Shown here one piece after another: positions 33,707 to 43,917 of a stretch of DNA of 64,000 nt. This stretch comes from Paraspadella gotoi (taxonomy: Eukaryota; Chaetognatha). The stretch spans positions 5,681,452-5,745,451 of the forward strand of contig CM119270.1 of NCBI GenBank assembly GCA_051294375.1, read 5' to 3'. The notes beneath the pieces are model-generated. The model worked only from the letters and a program-made list of their open reading frames with translations, searched no databases and was not told the origin of the DNA. Position numbers and translations under genes: made by a program. Numbering within the stretch: the first letter of the stretch is position 1; each line of letters begins with the position of its first letter.

Positions 33707-36700
33707 ATGAGGGAAATCGTTCACATTCAAGTTGGTCAATGTGGGAATCAAATCGGCACCAAGGTAAGTAAAAACTCTCTGATTCGATTATTTCTCTTGA
33801 CAAGACAGTGGATCAATTCCACTTACGTAGAAATATAATATTTTTAATGAAGCTAATAATGTAATATATATTCAAAATATATCTAACCTTTTAAAATATT
33901 TCTATTATATTTACCTTCAGCACTTTGACTTTTGTTTTACAAAATTCCTTTCAAAGATTTTTTTTTTGGGGGGGGGGTTTAGTTTTGGGAGGTGATTTCC
34001 GAGGAGCACGGGATCAACGCCGATGGTCAGTACGAAGGATCCAACGACCTTCAGCTGGAGCGGGCCAACGTGTACTACGAGGAGGCTGGGAGTAAGTGAT
34101 CATTGATGATGTTCTTTGTTGTTATCGTTAGGCTGACATTTTTTGGTGGAAAAAAAAGAGTACTTTCATAAATCAGGGTTATGATTCTTAAATATGATTT
34201 TTTTTATTTTCAAGACATCAATACTAACTAAATATTATACAATATACATACTACATAGTTCATAGTACACCGTCACAGATCCTTTAGATCATTCGGTCTC
34301 ATCTCGAAAATAAAATAAAGCAATAAACTCCATTTATTTTTTTCTGATAATTAAATAGACAAGATATTTCAATCCTTCACGTTTCCGTTTCCACTCGGTC
34401 TCTCCATCTTGTTTCCACTCGGTCTCGAGATCTCGTTTCCACTCGGTCTCGCGAGCTCATTCTGTAGCCAGAGCGGTTCTCCGCCGCTCCCAAATAAAAG
34501 ACCCTCGCTCCGTCCCCTCTAATGAATCTTCTAATGAATCTAATGAATCCTCTAATGAATCTAAAGAATCCCTCTAATAAATCCTCTAATGAATGTAATG
34601 AATCCCTCTAATGAATCTTATAATGAATCCAATGAATCACTCTAATGAATCCCAGACGGTTCCTACGTTCCACGCGCCATCCTCGTGGATCTGGAACCCG
34701 GCACAATGGACGCCGTCCGCAACGGACCCCTCGGCCGACTCTTCCGGCCGGACTCGTTCGTCTTCTCTCAATCCGGCGCCGGAAACAACTGGGCCAAAGG
34801 GCATTACACGGAGGGTGAAAGTTGGAGATCGATTGATATATATTAATATATATTTAAAGATTAATTTAAACCAATCAAATCAAATCGATCGATCGATCAA
34901 ACGCCAGGTACCGAACTGGTCGACAACGTCCTAGACGTCGTGAGAAAAGATGCCGAATCTTGCGACTGTCTGCAAGTAAAAAATATCATTATATATTGTA
35001 TAATGTTTGAAACTGAAATTTAATTGACCATATGACGGTTTTCCTTTTTCGCCAAGGGTTTTCAAATGACTCACTCTCTCGGCGGCGGAACCGGGAGCGG
35101 AATGGGGACGCTCATGATTTCCAAGATTCGGGAGGAATACGCGGACAGAATCATGAACACTTTCTCAATCGTACCGTCGCCTAAAGTAAAATCCTTTGGC
35201 CTAAAAAAGTTAGGAAAGATGTTTTCATAATCGTTCAATGTTCATGTAACACGTGCTTTGAAAAAAATAATTATTATTTTATAATTTGATATAGAAAAAC
35301 ATCGATTTGGGATACCGTGCTAATTTTATTTAGACCATGCATTCAACCAATTCTCTGGCCTTGAATATGAACCAGCTAAATGGTTTGAATGCATGGTCTA
35401 AATAAAATTAGCACTGTATCCCAAATCGATGTTTTTCTATATCAAACTACTCGGTGCATGAGATGACACTTAACAATCTATTTTATAATTTACAATTTTT
35501 AACTAAGTTTTTTTTACCAAATAGTGAATTGTATACTAAACAAGACCATTTTTTGGTTACAAAAATTTGTTTACGCATTCTCAAACAGTTTAAAGTAATT
35601 TTGAAAGCTTTTTTTTGGGCCAACAGTTTATATCACATGATATTCATAAAATTCTAATATTTTTTTTTGTTTTTACATGTAATTTTCTTTTTTATTTAAA
35701 AAAACCACGATGACAGTGACAATGAACAGTGATACAATAAAAAGACCTAATAAGACATCAATGCTCTACAGAAATATAAGATATATAAGATATATAAGAA
35801 TATTAGATATAATGATAAGTAAAATTTTTTTAGAAAGCAATATATATATATATTTAAGATATAGATTAAAAGTAAATTTTCATAAAATATAAAATAAGAA
35901 ATAAAAACTAGTGAAAATTTCATAAATAAATTATATAGATATATAATATATATATATATATATAAGTTATTAGAAAATGTTTTCGAAGCAATGACAATTT
36001 GTTGTTGGTATCAATAATCAACTTAATATTAATTTTCTAGCATCTAATAAACGTTCAGTACCGCATCGACCTAGGGAGCACAACCATCTGCACTCAGAAT
36101 ATCATTTCATGAAACTGCGCGGCAAATGTTTTTTTCTTTCATTTTTAACGATAACTTTTGTCTTTACTATCAAAAGATGCAAGCGTTATTCGTTGTAAAA
36201 TTAACTCTCCCTAGTGCCGCAATATGCAAATAAGATGAATTCGCACTTTTTTAAAATATATCACCCTAGGTTTCCGACGTGGTGGTGGAGCCGTACAACG
36301 CGACCCTGACCCTCCATCAGCTCGTCGAGAACACGGACGAGACCTACTGCATCGACAACGAGGCTCTCTACGACATTTGCTTCAAGACGCTCAAGCTGAG
36401 GACGCCGACCTACGGGATCTCAATCACCTCGTCAGCGCGACCATGCGGGTGAGTGAAGACTTCACTGAAGAGGCAGCGTTGGCGCAGGGGTTGGTGTCTT
36501 TAACTGTTTATATCCTTGCATTTTCTTCCCTCTAAGACATCTCGTTTCTATGTCTTTCTTTCTGTCTTTCTGTCTGTCTGTCGGTCTCCCGTGTCAGCTT
36601 TTCACCGCAGCTTCTTGCTCTTCATCTCTAATTCTATAATTTTCTGACGCTAGTTCTACTTAAATGACTGTTTGTCTCTTTCGTCCATCTCTTTCTCCAA

Positions 36701-38753
36701 CTTAATTTTTTCTCCATCGCTGTTTTTCTACTCGCTTCCCGCTTCCTTTCGCGTCCATCTCCCCTTCGCCAGGAGTGACGACCTGCCTCCGCTTCCCCGG
36801 CCAGCTCAACGCCGACCTTCGCAAGTTGGCCGTCAACATGGTGCCCTTCCCGCGGCTGCACTTCTTTATCCCGGGATTCGCGCCCCTCACGGCACGGGGA
36901 TCGCAGAACTACAGATCCCTCAGCGTTCCGGGTAAGACGAGGGTGAGGAAACCTATGCGGGTTAAGTTTTGATTTCGGTGAAGTTATGGGATTTCCTTAC
37001 CATTTCCAGAACTGACCCAACAAATGTTCGACGCGAAAAACATGATGGCGGCAGCGGATCCCAGACACGGAAAGTACCTTACCTGCGCTGCGATTTTTAG
37101 GTGAGTTTTTATGTTTACTTTGTTAAGGTTATTTATTAAAAGAAACTAAATTGAAAAGGTTGGTAACGCAATAAGTTAATTTAGCAAATAACTGCATTGA
37201 CAATTGTTTTGGTTTAACTTTTTCTCGAAAGAGGGCGAATGTCGATGAGAGAAGTCGACGAACAAATGCTCAACGTCCAGAATAAAAATTCGTCGTATTT
37301 CGTCGATTGGATTCCGAGCAACGTGAAGGTTGGGGCTTTGATAAGGAACGACGAAAGAAAAAAAAATCATACTATAAATATAAAATGAAATTGAAAGAAT
37401 TCGTATTTTGCGAGTAGGGGCATAATATAACGGCAGGTTTAGCAGGTACGTATTGTCAAAAAATATAACAAAACTAAACGATCTTTTTTAGATCGCGCAC
37501 TGCGACATTCCGCCCCGCGGGCTGAAAATGTCGGCGACCTTCATCGGCAACACAACCTCGATCCAGGAACTCTTCAAAAGAGTCTCCGAACAGTTCGTCG
37601 CCATGTTTAGAAGGAAGGCTTTCTTGCAATGGTGATTAGGAAAAGGACAAGCTATTCATTTGTTCAACTAAATATAATTATGAAATTTAAAGCGGTGATC
37701 TTTTCGGTGATTGTTAGATCATGGATAAGATTTCTCAATCATAAATTTGAAGCTTTTATTAATTCATTCATTTATTTTTTTTTTTATTGATGTAATTATT
37801 CATTTTTTCGTTCATTTATTGTTTTAATTCATTTATTTATTGATTCCTTTCAATAATTCTCTAATTTATTCATTAATTCCTTCATTCTATCTTTCAAACA
37901 TTCTATGGTGGACTAAAATCCACTAACCGTTCATCAGCGGCCATTGGTGCCGGAGGCAAGTCATTCGCCTCCAACCCAAAGGCCCGGGGTTCTAGCCCGG
38001 TGGCCGCCTAGCAGTTAAGAGGGACGGGGCGCTTAACCCGCTGTAACACGGTGTTACAGCCTGATCCAAAGCTCAGGGACTGCTTATATTGAACAGTTCT
38101 ATCACTAACTCATAACAATTATTACTGCCTCTTCATTGGTGAGCCCGACTTCCGAACACAACAGCAACAACACTTTCAGGCGAACTGCCTCAACCTGGCG
38201 ATGCACTTTCCGCCAACAACACATCAGGCGACATGCCTCAACTTGGTGATTCACTTTTCACCCAACAACAATTCACTGAGAGACGCAACAGACTTCTCCC
38301 TACGGGAGGGGGGATGTATGGTGGACTAAAATCCACTAACCGTTCATCAGCAGCCATTGGTGCCGGAGGCAGGTCATTCGCCTCCAACCCAAAGGTCCGG
38401 GGTTCTAGCCGCGGTGGCCCGCCTAACAGTTAAGAGGGACGGGGCGCTTAACCGCCTGTAACACTTTGTTACTGCCTGATCCGAAGCTCGGGGACTGCTT
38501 ATATTGAACGGTTCTATCACTAACACTTAACAATAATTACTGGCTCTTCAATTCATTCATTCATTCCTTCAGGTACACGGGCGAAGGCATGGACGAGATG
38601 GAATTCACGGAAGCGGAATCCAATCTCGTCGATCTCATTTCCGAGTATCAACAGTATCAAGATGCCAGCGCCGAGGACGACGACGCCGACGACGACGATG
38701 ACTACGACGAAGAGGACGACGACGAAGCGGCCAAGGGCGAAGCCGAGAAGTGA
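33707..38753 (+). CDS. TUBB: Beta-tubulin, divergent isotype
   Basis: Eleven coding exons: 33707-33763, 33983-34091, 34656-34814, 34908-34975, 35057-35185, 36270-36448, 36773-36931, 37010-37100, 37232-37328, 37492-37631, 38573-38753. The product (about 456 residues) is the GTP-binding beta subunit of microtubules. Visible hallmarks are the MREI start (co-translational autoregulation motif), [33 protein letters not shown] (phosphate-binding loop), [27 protein letters not shown] and FTEAESN. The acidic tail is DDD/EDDDE-rich and ends AAKGEAEK, without the EGEFEEE axonemal motif. It diverges from common isotypes at several places, for example [15 protein letters not shown]. Exon 6 as given loses frame at TACGGGATC (about 36413) and lacks one base at its 3' end. 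Both are G-runs, and adding one G to each restores [13 protein letters not shown] and the phase of the next exon. Confidence 0.95.
34500..34652. repeat. TCTAATGAA(T/C) minisatellite ending at a splice acceptor
   Basis: About a dozen copies of a 9-15 bp unit with core CTAATGAATC fill the end of tubulin intron 2 and run straight into the acceptor CCCAG at 34651-34655. Upstream, TTTCCACTCGGTCTC is repeated three times (34383-34450). Confidence 0.85.
35285..35446. repeat. Long inverted repeat (MITE-like or hairpin-forming)
   Basis: Arms of about 60 bp starting TTTGATATAGAAAAAC and ending GTTTTTCTATATCAAA are almost perfectly complementary and enclose a loop of about 37 bp. It lies in tubulin intron 5. 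No target-site duplication is obvious. Single insertions of this shape are typical of MITE or fold-back elements. Confidence 0.85.
37904..38550. mobile_element. TRIM-like miniature LTR retrotransposon in tubulin intron 10
   Basis: Two direct repeats (37904-38135 and 38317-38550), both starting TATGGTGGACT and ending CTCTTCA, flank only about 181 bp. Directly after the first repeat comes TTGGTGAGCCCGAC, placed like a tRNA primer-binding site (begins TGG). Directly before the second is the purine run GGGAGGGGGGATG, placed like a polypurine tract. ATTC flanks both outer ends (37900-37903, 38551-38554), a possible 4-bp target duplication in an ATTC-rich context. The interior holds two diverged copies of a unit of about 50 bp (CAGGCGAACTGCCTCAACC and CAGGCGACATGCCTCAACT) and no gag or pol. 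The LTRs differ at several sites, so the insertion is not brand new. Confidence 0.75.
37937..38007 (+). other. tRNA-like fold inside the 5' LTR
   Basis: GCGGCCA (37937-37943) pairs perfectly with TGGCCGC (38001-38007). CCGGG-GTTCTAG-CCCGG (37984-38000) is a perfect 5-bp T-arm with a 7-nt loop and a B-box-like core. GGAGGC/GCCTCC forms a central stem with a 9-nt loop. A D-arm is missing. The second LTR carries the same sequence with changes that weaken the acceptor stem. Confidence 0.55.
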
Positions 38754-38848
38754 AAAGGGCGGAGTGAAAAGGACGAAGTGAAAAGGGCGAAGTGAAAAGG
38801 GCGAAGTGAAGAGGCGAAGTGAAAAGGTTGAAGTAAAAGGGGCGAAGT
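38747..38848. repeat. 14-bp minisatellite spanning the tubulin stop codon
   Basis: Seven or so units of GAAGTGAAAAGGGC, the first of which supplies the final Lys codon and the TGA stop at 38751-38753. The rest form the start of the 3' UTR. Confidence 0.85.
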
Positions 38849-40189
38849 GGGGCCATCGAATCGGCGCGTCGGGATGAAAGAGTTTATGAGATCGAGATGA
38901 AGTTTGAACTTAATTGTAATGTAATTTTGTATTATTTTTAATTTTGTATAAAAGTAGAAAAAAAAATGAAGTAAGAACATATGTTCGAGTCCAAAGTTTG
39001 GTCGTTTATTACTCTCCAGAAATTCCAGCTGAGAAAGTAACGAAATTTTATTTTTAGATTTTTACAATTTTCTGAGATGATGATGATGATGAAGATGATG
39101 ATCACACGATCATAACAAATCTGAACGACTTAACGACAATCAGATAATCAGACAAGAGAACTAAAGGTCCTTAACAAAGTGTCCTTACCCAAGTCCTTAC
39201 CCAAGTGTGACTGATTTCGTCAAGCTGCTTTACGGATGTAAATTCTGCTGCTATTAATAAGAATTCTGTTGCCAATGATATTATAATTTCTCGACTAACA
39301 AGGATAAGCAAAAGTGTAAGGATTCAGCCGTGCCCCTCAATAGTAATTAGTGAATAAGTCTGAATTCCAGTGAAAAAACCGGGTGAAAAACCTTTTTAAA
39401 ATTTTTTTTCTTCGTCACGATAATTGTTAATCTTTTTTTAAATTCGTTATCAAACAGGTTGAGTTCGAAAAAGTATCGAACGATCGAGAAAGCTCGAAAA
39501 GATTTCAACCCGGGGATTCATTTGGATTTCGTAACCATTAAATTGTTGACGAGAGCTTCTTTCTTTGCTCTCATTTTCAATAATGAGGGGGAAAAGTGTT
39601 ATTAAATCGTTCAGTAATCTTTTAAATATTTTAACATGCCTAAACAATTTAAATTTATTAAACAATCAATTAACTAAATAAAAAGTCATACTCCTCGGAA
39701 GTTTTCCGACTTCCCGCTTTTATCTCGGGCAAGTCAGTCGCGTAAAAAACCTTCGTGCAGCACGAAAAAGAAGACCCTGAAAATGTAAAACAATATAGTT
39801 TTTTTTTTTAATATTTGTAGAAACGTCGATTTTCATTTCGTCCAGCACGAACGTCGAAAATTTTTTTTCCTTTTAGTCATTTATTTGTTGGTCTTTGCTT
39901 TTTTTTAAAAAACATGGATTTAACGGAAAAGTTTTTATAAATAATTAACATTAAATTGATAAACGGAAAAAAAATTACCGTTTCAACGATTTTACTCTCC
40001 GTCCAAGTTTCCTTGAACAATAAAAATTTGGAAGATTGGACAATTTAAAATAATTATTGATAATAATGAAAACCTATAAATTGTAAAAATACGAAAATCA
40101 ACTATTTTTTTAGGTTAGTTTGTAGAGTCATCACATTCACTGTTTAATTAATGATTAAGAAAACGTCGAACCTGTTCTCTCTCTCTCTT

Positions 40190-40220
<31 letters not shown>

Positions 40221-40572
40221 TCCTTAGCTCTCTTCTTTTAATCATTTCACTCTTACCCTGAACGATGATCTGTCAAATAAGATCGAAATATTGGTTTTCA
40301 ATAAAAGAAAAAAATACTGCACTTGATCCCAAATTCGACGTTTTCTTAATGATTTTTTTAGGTTTTTTTATTTTAATTTCGATCCTTTGACTTCTTAGAT
40401 TGGGATAAAATTTGGCAAACATTATCCCGGAATGTAGGAAAGACATTGCGCAATCCTTGTGCAATCGTCCTGCCATCTGTTCCGGTCAAGCCCACCTTGC
40501 CAAGTGCCAAACCTTGCGAAGACCACCGACTTCCTGCGATTTCTAAAACATTGTCGAGTTTACATGATCAAA
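38849..40572. other. Intergenic region, tubulin to first XKR gene
   Basis: AT-rich, with a short GATGAT run near 39075 and (CT)n at 40173-40220. I see no gene. The promoter and 5' UTR of the XKR gene presumably lie near its right end. Confidence 0.5.
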
Positions 40573-42979
40573 ATGGCTGATCTCAACAGCAACATCATTC
40601 AGCGAGATCTCGAATCTAATGAACTTGAGCCTTACTCAAATGGAACTAATCAGAATAATTCCCACAGCCAGAGAGACCAGCGTCCTGATGAATTCGACTC
40701 TTTTTTAAAATCCGACGACAATCCGGCTGATGTAACCTATCCAATGGTTGAACTTGTGGTGCTTTGTTTATCCTTTCTCTACATGTTACACTACTTCTCC
40801 ACGATCCTGTACTTCTTCATTCCGCTCGCCGATGTTGTAACTGACTTCGTAACGGCCGATCACTATCGAGCTCGCTCGAAGCTCATACAGGAGGAAAAGT
40901 AAGTTAAAATACAGTAATATATTCTAATTTAAAGATCTTAAAATGTATGGTCATGTTTGGGAAAGCTTATTGTTACTAAAATATCGTTTTGTCTGCAGTT
41001 GTCTCTTGTATAAAGATGCCAATGGAACCATTAGGGCCGTCAGTCCTGAGGATTTATTAACCTTACCTCGGCCCGTCATTCTAGGTGAGTTGGTGAGATA
41101 CTTCAAAATGGCCTCGTTACATTTACAGAATGTAACTTTTTCAAAATACTTTTCAGTCAACACTCGTTTTCCTCGACCGTCATCAAGGTTGGACGATGAA
41201 TCTGAGGAGCCATTGTTAAATTTCTCAATATTTTACGCTTTGACCCTTCTCTTCATCTTCCTCCCATGGGTTGCAACGGTGCTTTTTACGAGCTGCAAAA
41301 GGTTACTCTGGTTTTATGTTCTGCATAATTTCGATCTCACGGTTGATCTCCACAAACCACTTCCCTCAGAGTGGCTGGAAGAAGTTCTTAAGAGCTACAG
41401 TCTGACGCATTTTCTAGTCGCTGTCATATTAAAACTACTCCTCTTAATATTTATGCCATTGTTGATTTTTGACTCATATTTGAGAGAGTTGTCAATCCGT
41501 CGACGACTTTACAAGATTGAAAAAGAAGATAGAGACAAGGAAAAAGAAGAGATTGGGCTAATGAATGAGAATAGAGTGAAGGGAGAGGAGCAAGTTGCCT
41601 CACAAAACTCACAAGTTGCGGATGGTGAAAGGGAACTTACCGATATTCAGATTGCGCGAAAGGAAGAAACTCAACGACTACGTCGTGAACTTCTTTCTCT
41701 CTCTAAAAACCGATTTTTTGAAGCGTACCTTCGAAGCGCTCCTCAGTTCGTGCTGCAAATGTCGTGGAGAATTTTAGACGGGGTTTCAATAGGCAAACTA
41801 TTTCTCGGTACAATAATAACTTCTCTGCTCACTCTTTTTTTAGTCGCTTGGCATTTTAACATTGATGCCATGAGAAACAATCCCAATAGGAGACATCCTA
41901 CTTGGGGAGCTATGTGGATAATGATTTTAATCATCACTCCAACAATAATATCGAATCTACTCGTCTATTCAGTTCTTTTTGGAAGTACAACATGGATTTG
42001 GAAAGTTTTCGGAGCAGCGATATTTGCGTTTTACTTTGGAGTTGGAGTAATTATCGATGTTTGTCATATATCAAGACAGCCCCACTGTAATGGTGAAGAT
42101 ATGAACGTAAACAAAGTTTCTAAAAATTGTAAGCTCTTTTTCAACCTTGTGTTCAGGGGATACATTTCAAGTATTACTCTGCTCTTTTTTAGAATAAAGC
42201 AATTTGACGAAAAGAATAAAATCTGGAAGGACGAATCTGATACTGAGGAGTTTTTCTTTGAACCGAAGAAAAGATTTTGCCATCAGTTGGTTTATTTTTT
42301 GTCAAGACTCGTTCTTCATGTCCTCGTTGTGTGCTTTTTATTAATATGGAATGACCCTAATAACCTACCGTGTTTACTGAATAGTAATTTCAGCAGCTGG
42401 TATATTCCCATATGTACTGTCATCGTAGCAGGGCCAGTAATTTCTATCATTTTCTTGATTATCGACTGGACGGCAAAAAGTAGACCAGCGCTTTTTACCT
42501 TGGATGGTTCTGCTATCATGGGACTTTACGAGAGTTTCTGTGAGAATTTGAAAAGAGAAGTAGAACAAGAAATGATCGAAACCGTTAAAGAGTTGCAAGA
42601 TAAGGAAAGGAGAAAATTAGCGGCGTTCCGCGGTTCTGGTAACAAATCATTGTTCGATCATCTCAACAATAGTCCAGCTGACGATTCCAAGAGAATCCTC
42701 TTCGCCGCAGAGTTTGTGGACAAAGGTCTTCCCCTCCAAGCGTTCCTCGAGATGTTCGTGGATCTCGCTATTAAAACGGCCAAGGACAAGTGGGTCGTTG
42801 AAGAAACGAGCGAAGTTGTGGAGGCTCTTGCTGAAAGGAGATGTCGGGGAGAAGGGGGCGATGAAACGTTCATATACAGATGTTATACCGAGGCCAATAG
42901 TCACAACTTTTCCGCTGCGGGGTTTTTGTGGCAGAGATTCAGGAACAAACTCTCTTCATCGGAAGAATATCAGGTATAA
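40573..42979 (+). CDS. XK-related (XKR/CED-8-like) multipass membrane protein
   Basis: Two exons (40573-40898, 40999-42979) joined in phase 2 give 768 residues. I chose the ATG at 40573 because its context is AAAATGG; the ATG at 40564 (MIK…) is also possible. After a polar 55-residue N-terminus come many hydrophobic segments. FIPLADVVTDFVTADHYR (about residues 82-99) matches the acidic first-helix region of XK proteins, and SAPQ…LQ (residues 355-362) is the best family hallmark. A charged cytoplasmic loop (KIEKEDRDKEKEEIG) precedes it. The C-terminal 130 residues are a helical, non-membrane extension shared with the neighbouring paralogue. XKR proteins are plasma-membrane phospholipid scramblases or related; CED-8 and XKR8 act in apoptotic exposure of phosphatidylserine. 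The match is to the family, not to a specific member. The same C-terminus (QV-stop) results whether or not the potential donor CAG|GTATAA is used. Confidence 0.8.
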
Positions 42980-43917
42980 AAATTAAAATATATATGGTTG
43001 AGTAATTCCAATATTAAATTTTATATATAATTTACAGGTGTGATGGAGAAGCATCCAAATTTTTATTTTATTTCAAAGAAAATCAAAACTGTCTTAGGCT
43101 TACTCGCTCATTAGGCTCTAACTTTTTGATTGCAAGTTTGTTTGTATTATTAACATGTTGAAACATTGACGTTGAATTTTGTTTTTGAATATACAGTCTA
43201 TACTTGAATATATTAATGTCATTGTTAAATTTAAAAATGAGACGTTTATTCTTTAGATACAGTAAGTTAGTTTTTAAAGAGATAAAAATATAATATAAAA
43301 TATAAAAGTTCAGTTTCTTTCCGACCCTTTTCTCTTCGTCTCGCTTCCTCACTGTTCGAAACTCGAATTCAAGAAGAGAAACAATAATGCTTCGTTATCA
43401 TGACGAAATTCAACAGCAGGAGAGTCGATCAATTCAAAACAGGTTTTTCAAACGAATTCGGTCCAGGTGTCCCCCAGATTCCAGATTTATTCTTATCGTC
43501 ACGTTGGGTTAAATCTTTTAAAACTTTGCTCCCGGATAATCAATGATTAATGCGACCTACTTTATTTGTTTAGCAAGAACAACGGAATATAACAAAAAAA
43601 CGATAAATAACGTATTTCTGATAAAAATTTAAAAATTAATAAAATAGTTCCCCTGGAAACTTTTGGCACGATTTACTTCCTTTATATTAAACGACGACTT
43701 TTTTTTAGTAATATCGTAATATCACATAACTAACAAGAAAACCAATCAAAATAAAAAGTACTAAGATTAATAAAGAAAGAACAAAAAAAAAGTGAATATT
43801 TTGTAAAACAATCAAAATCAACATCTAGTAACTTTTTTTTTAAATTTTAAAATATAAATATTTAAGAGGACGAAGAAGTTAATAAAACAAAAGAAAAAAA
43901 AAATAAACTACTACAAA
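42980..43917. other. Spacer between the two XKR genes
   Basis: AT-rich. TTTACAG|GTGTGATGG at 43032-43047 could be an acceptor for the donor at 42976, but it would add only one codon before a stop. No other gene seen. Confidence 0.5.
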
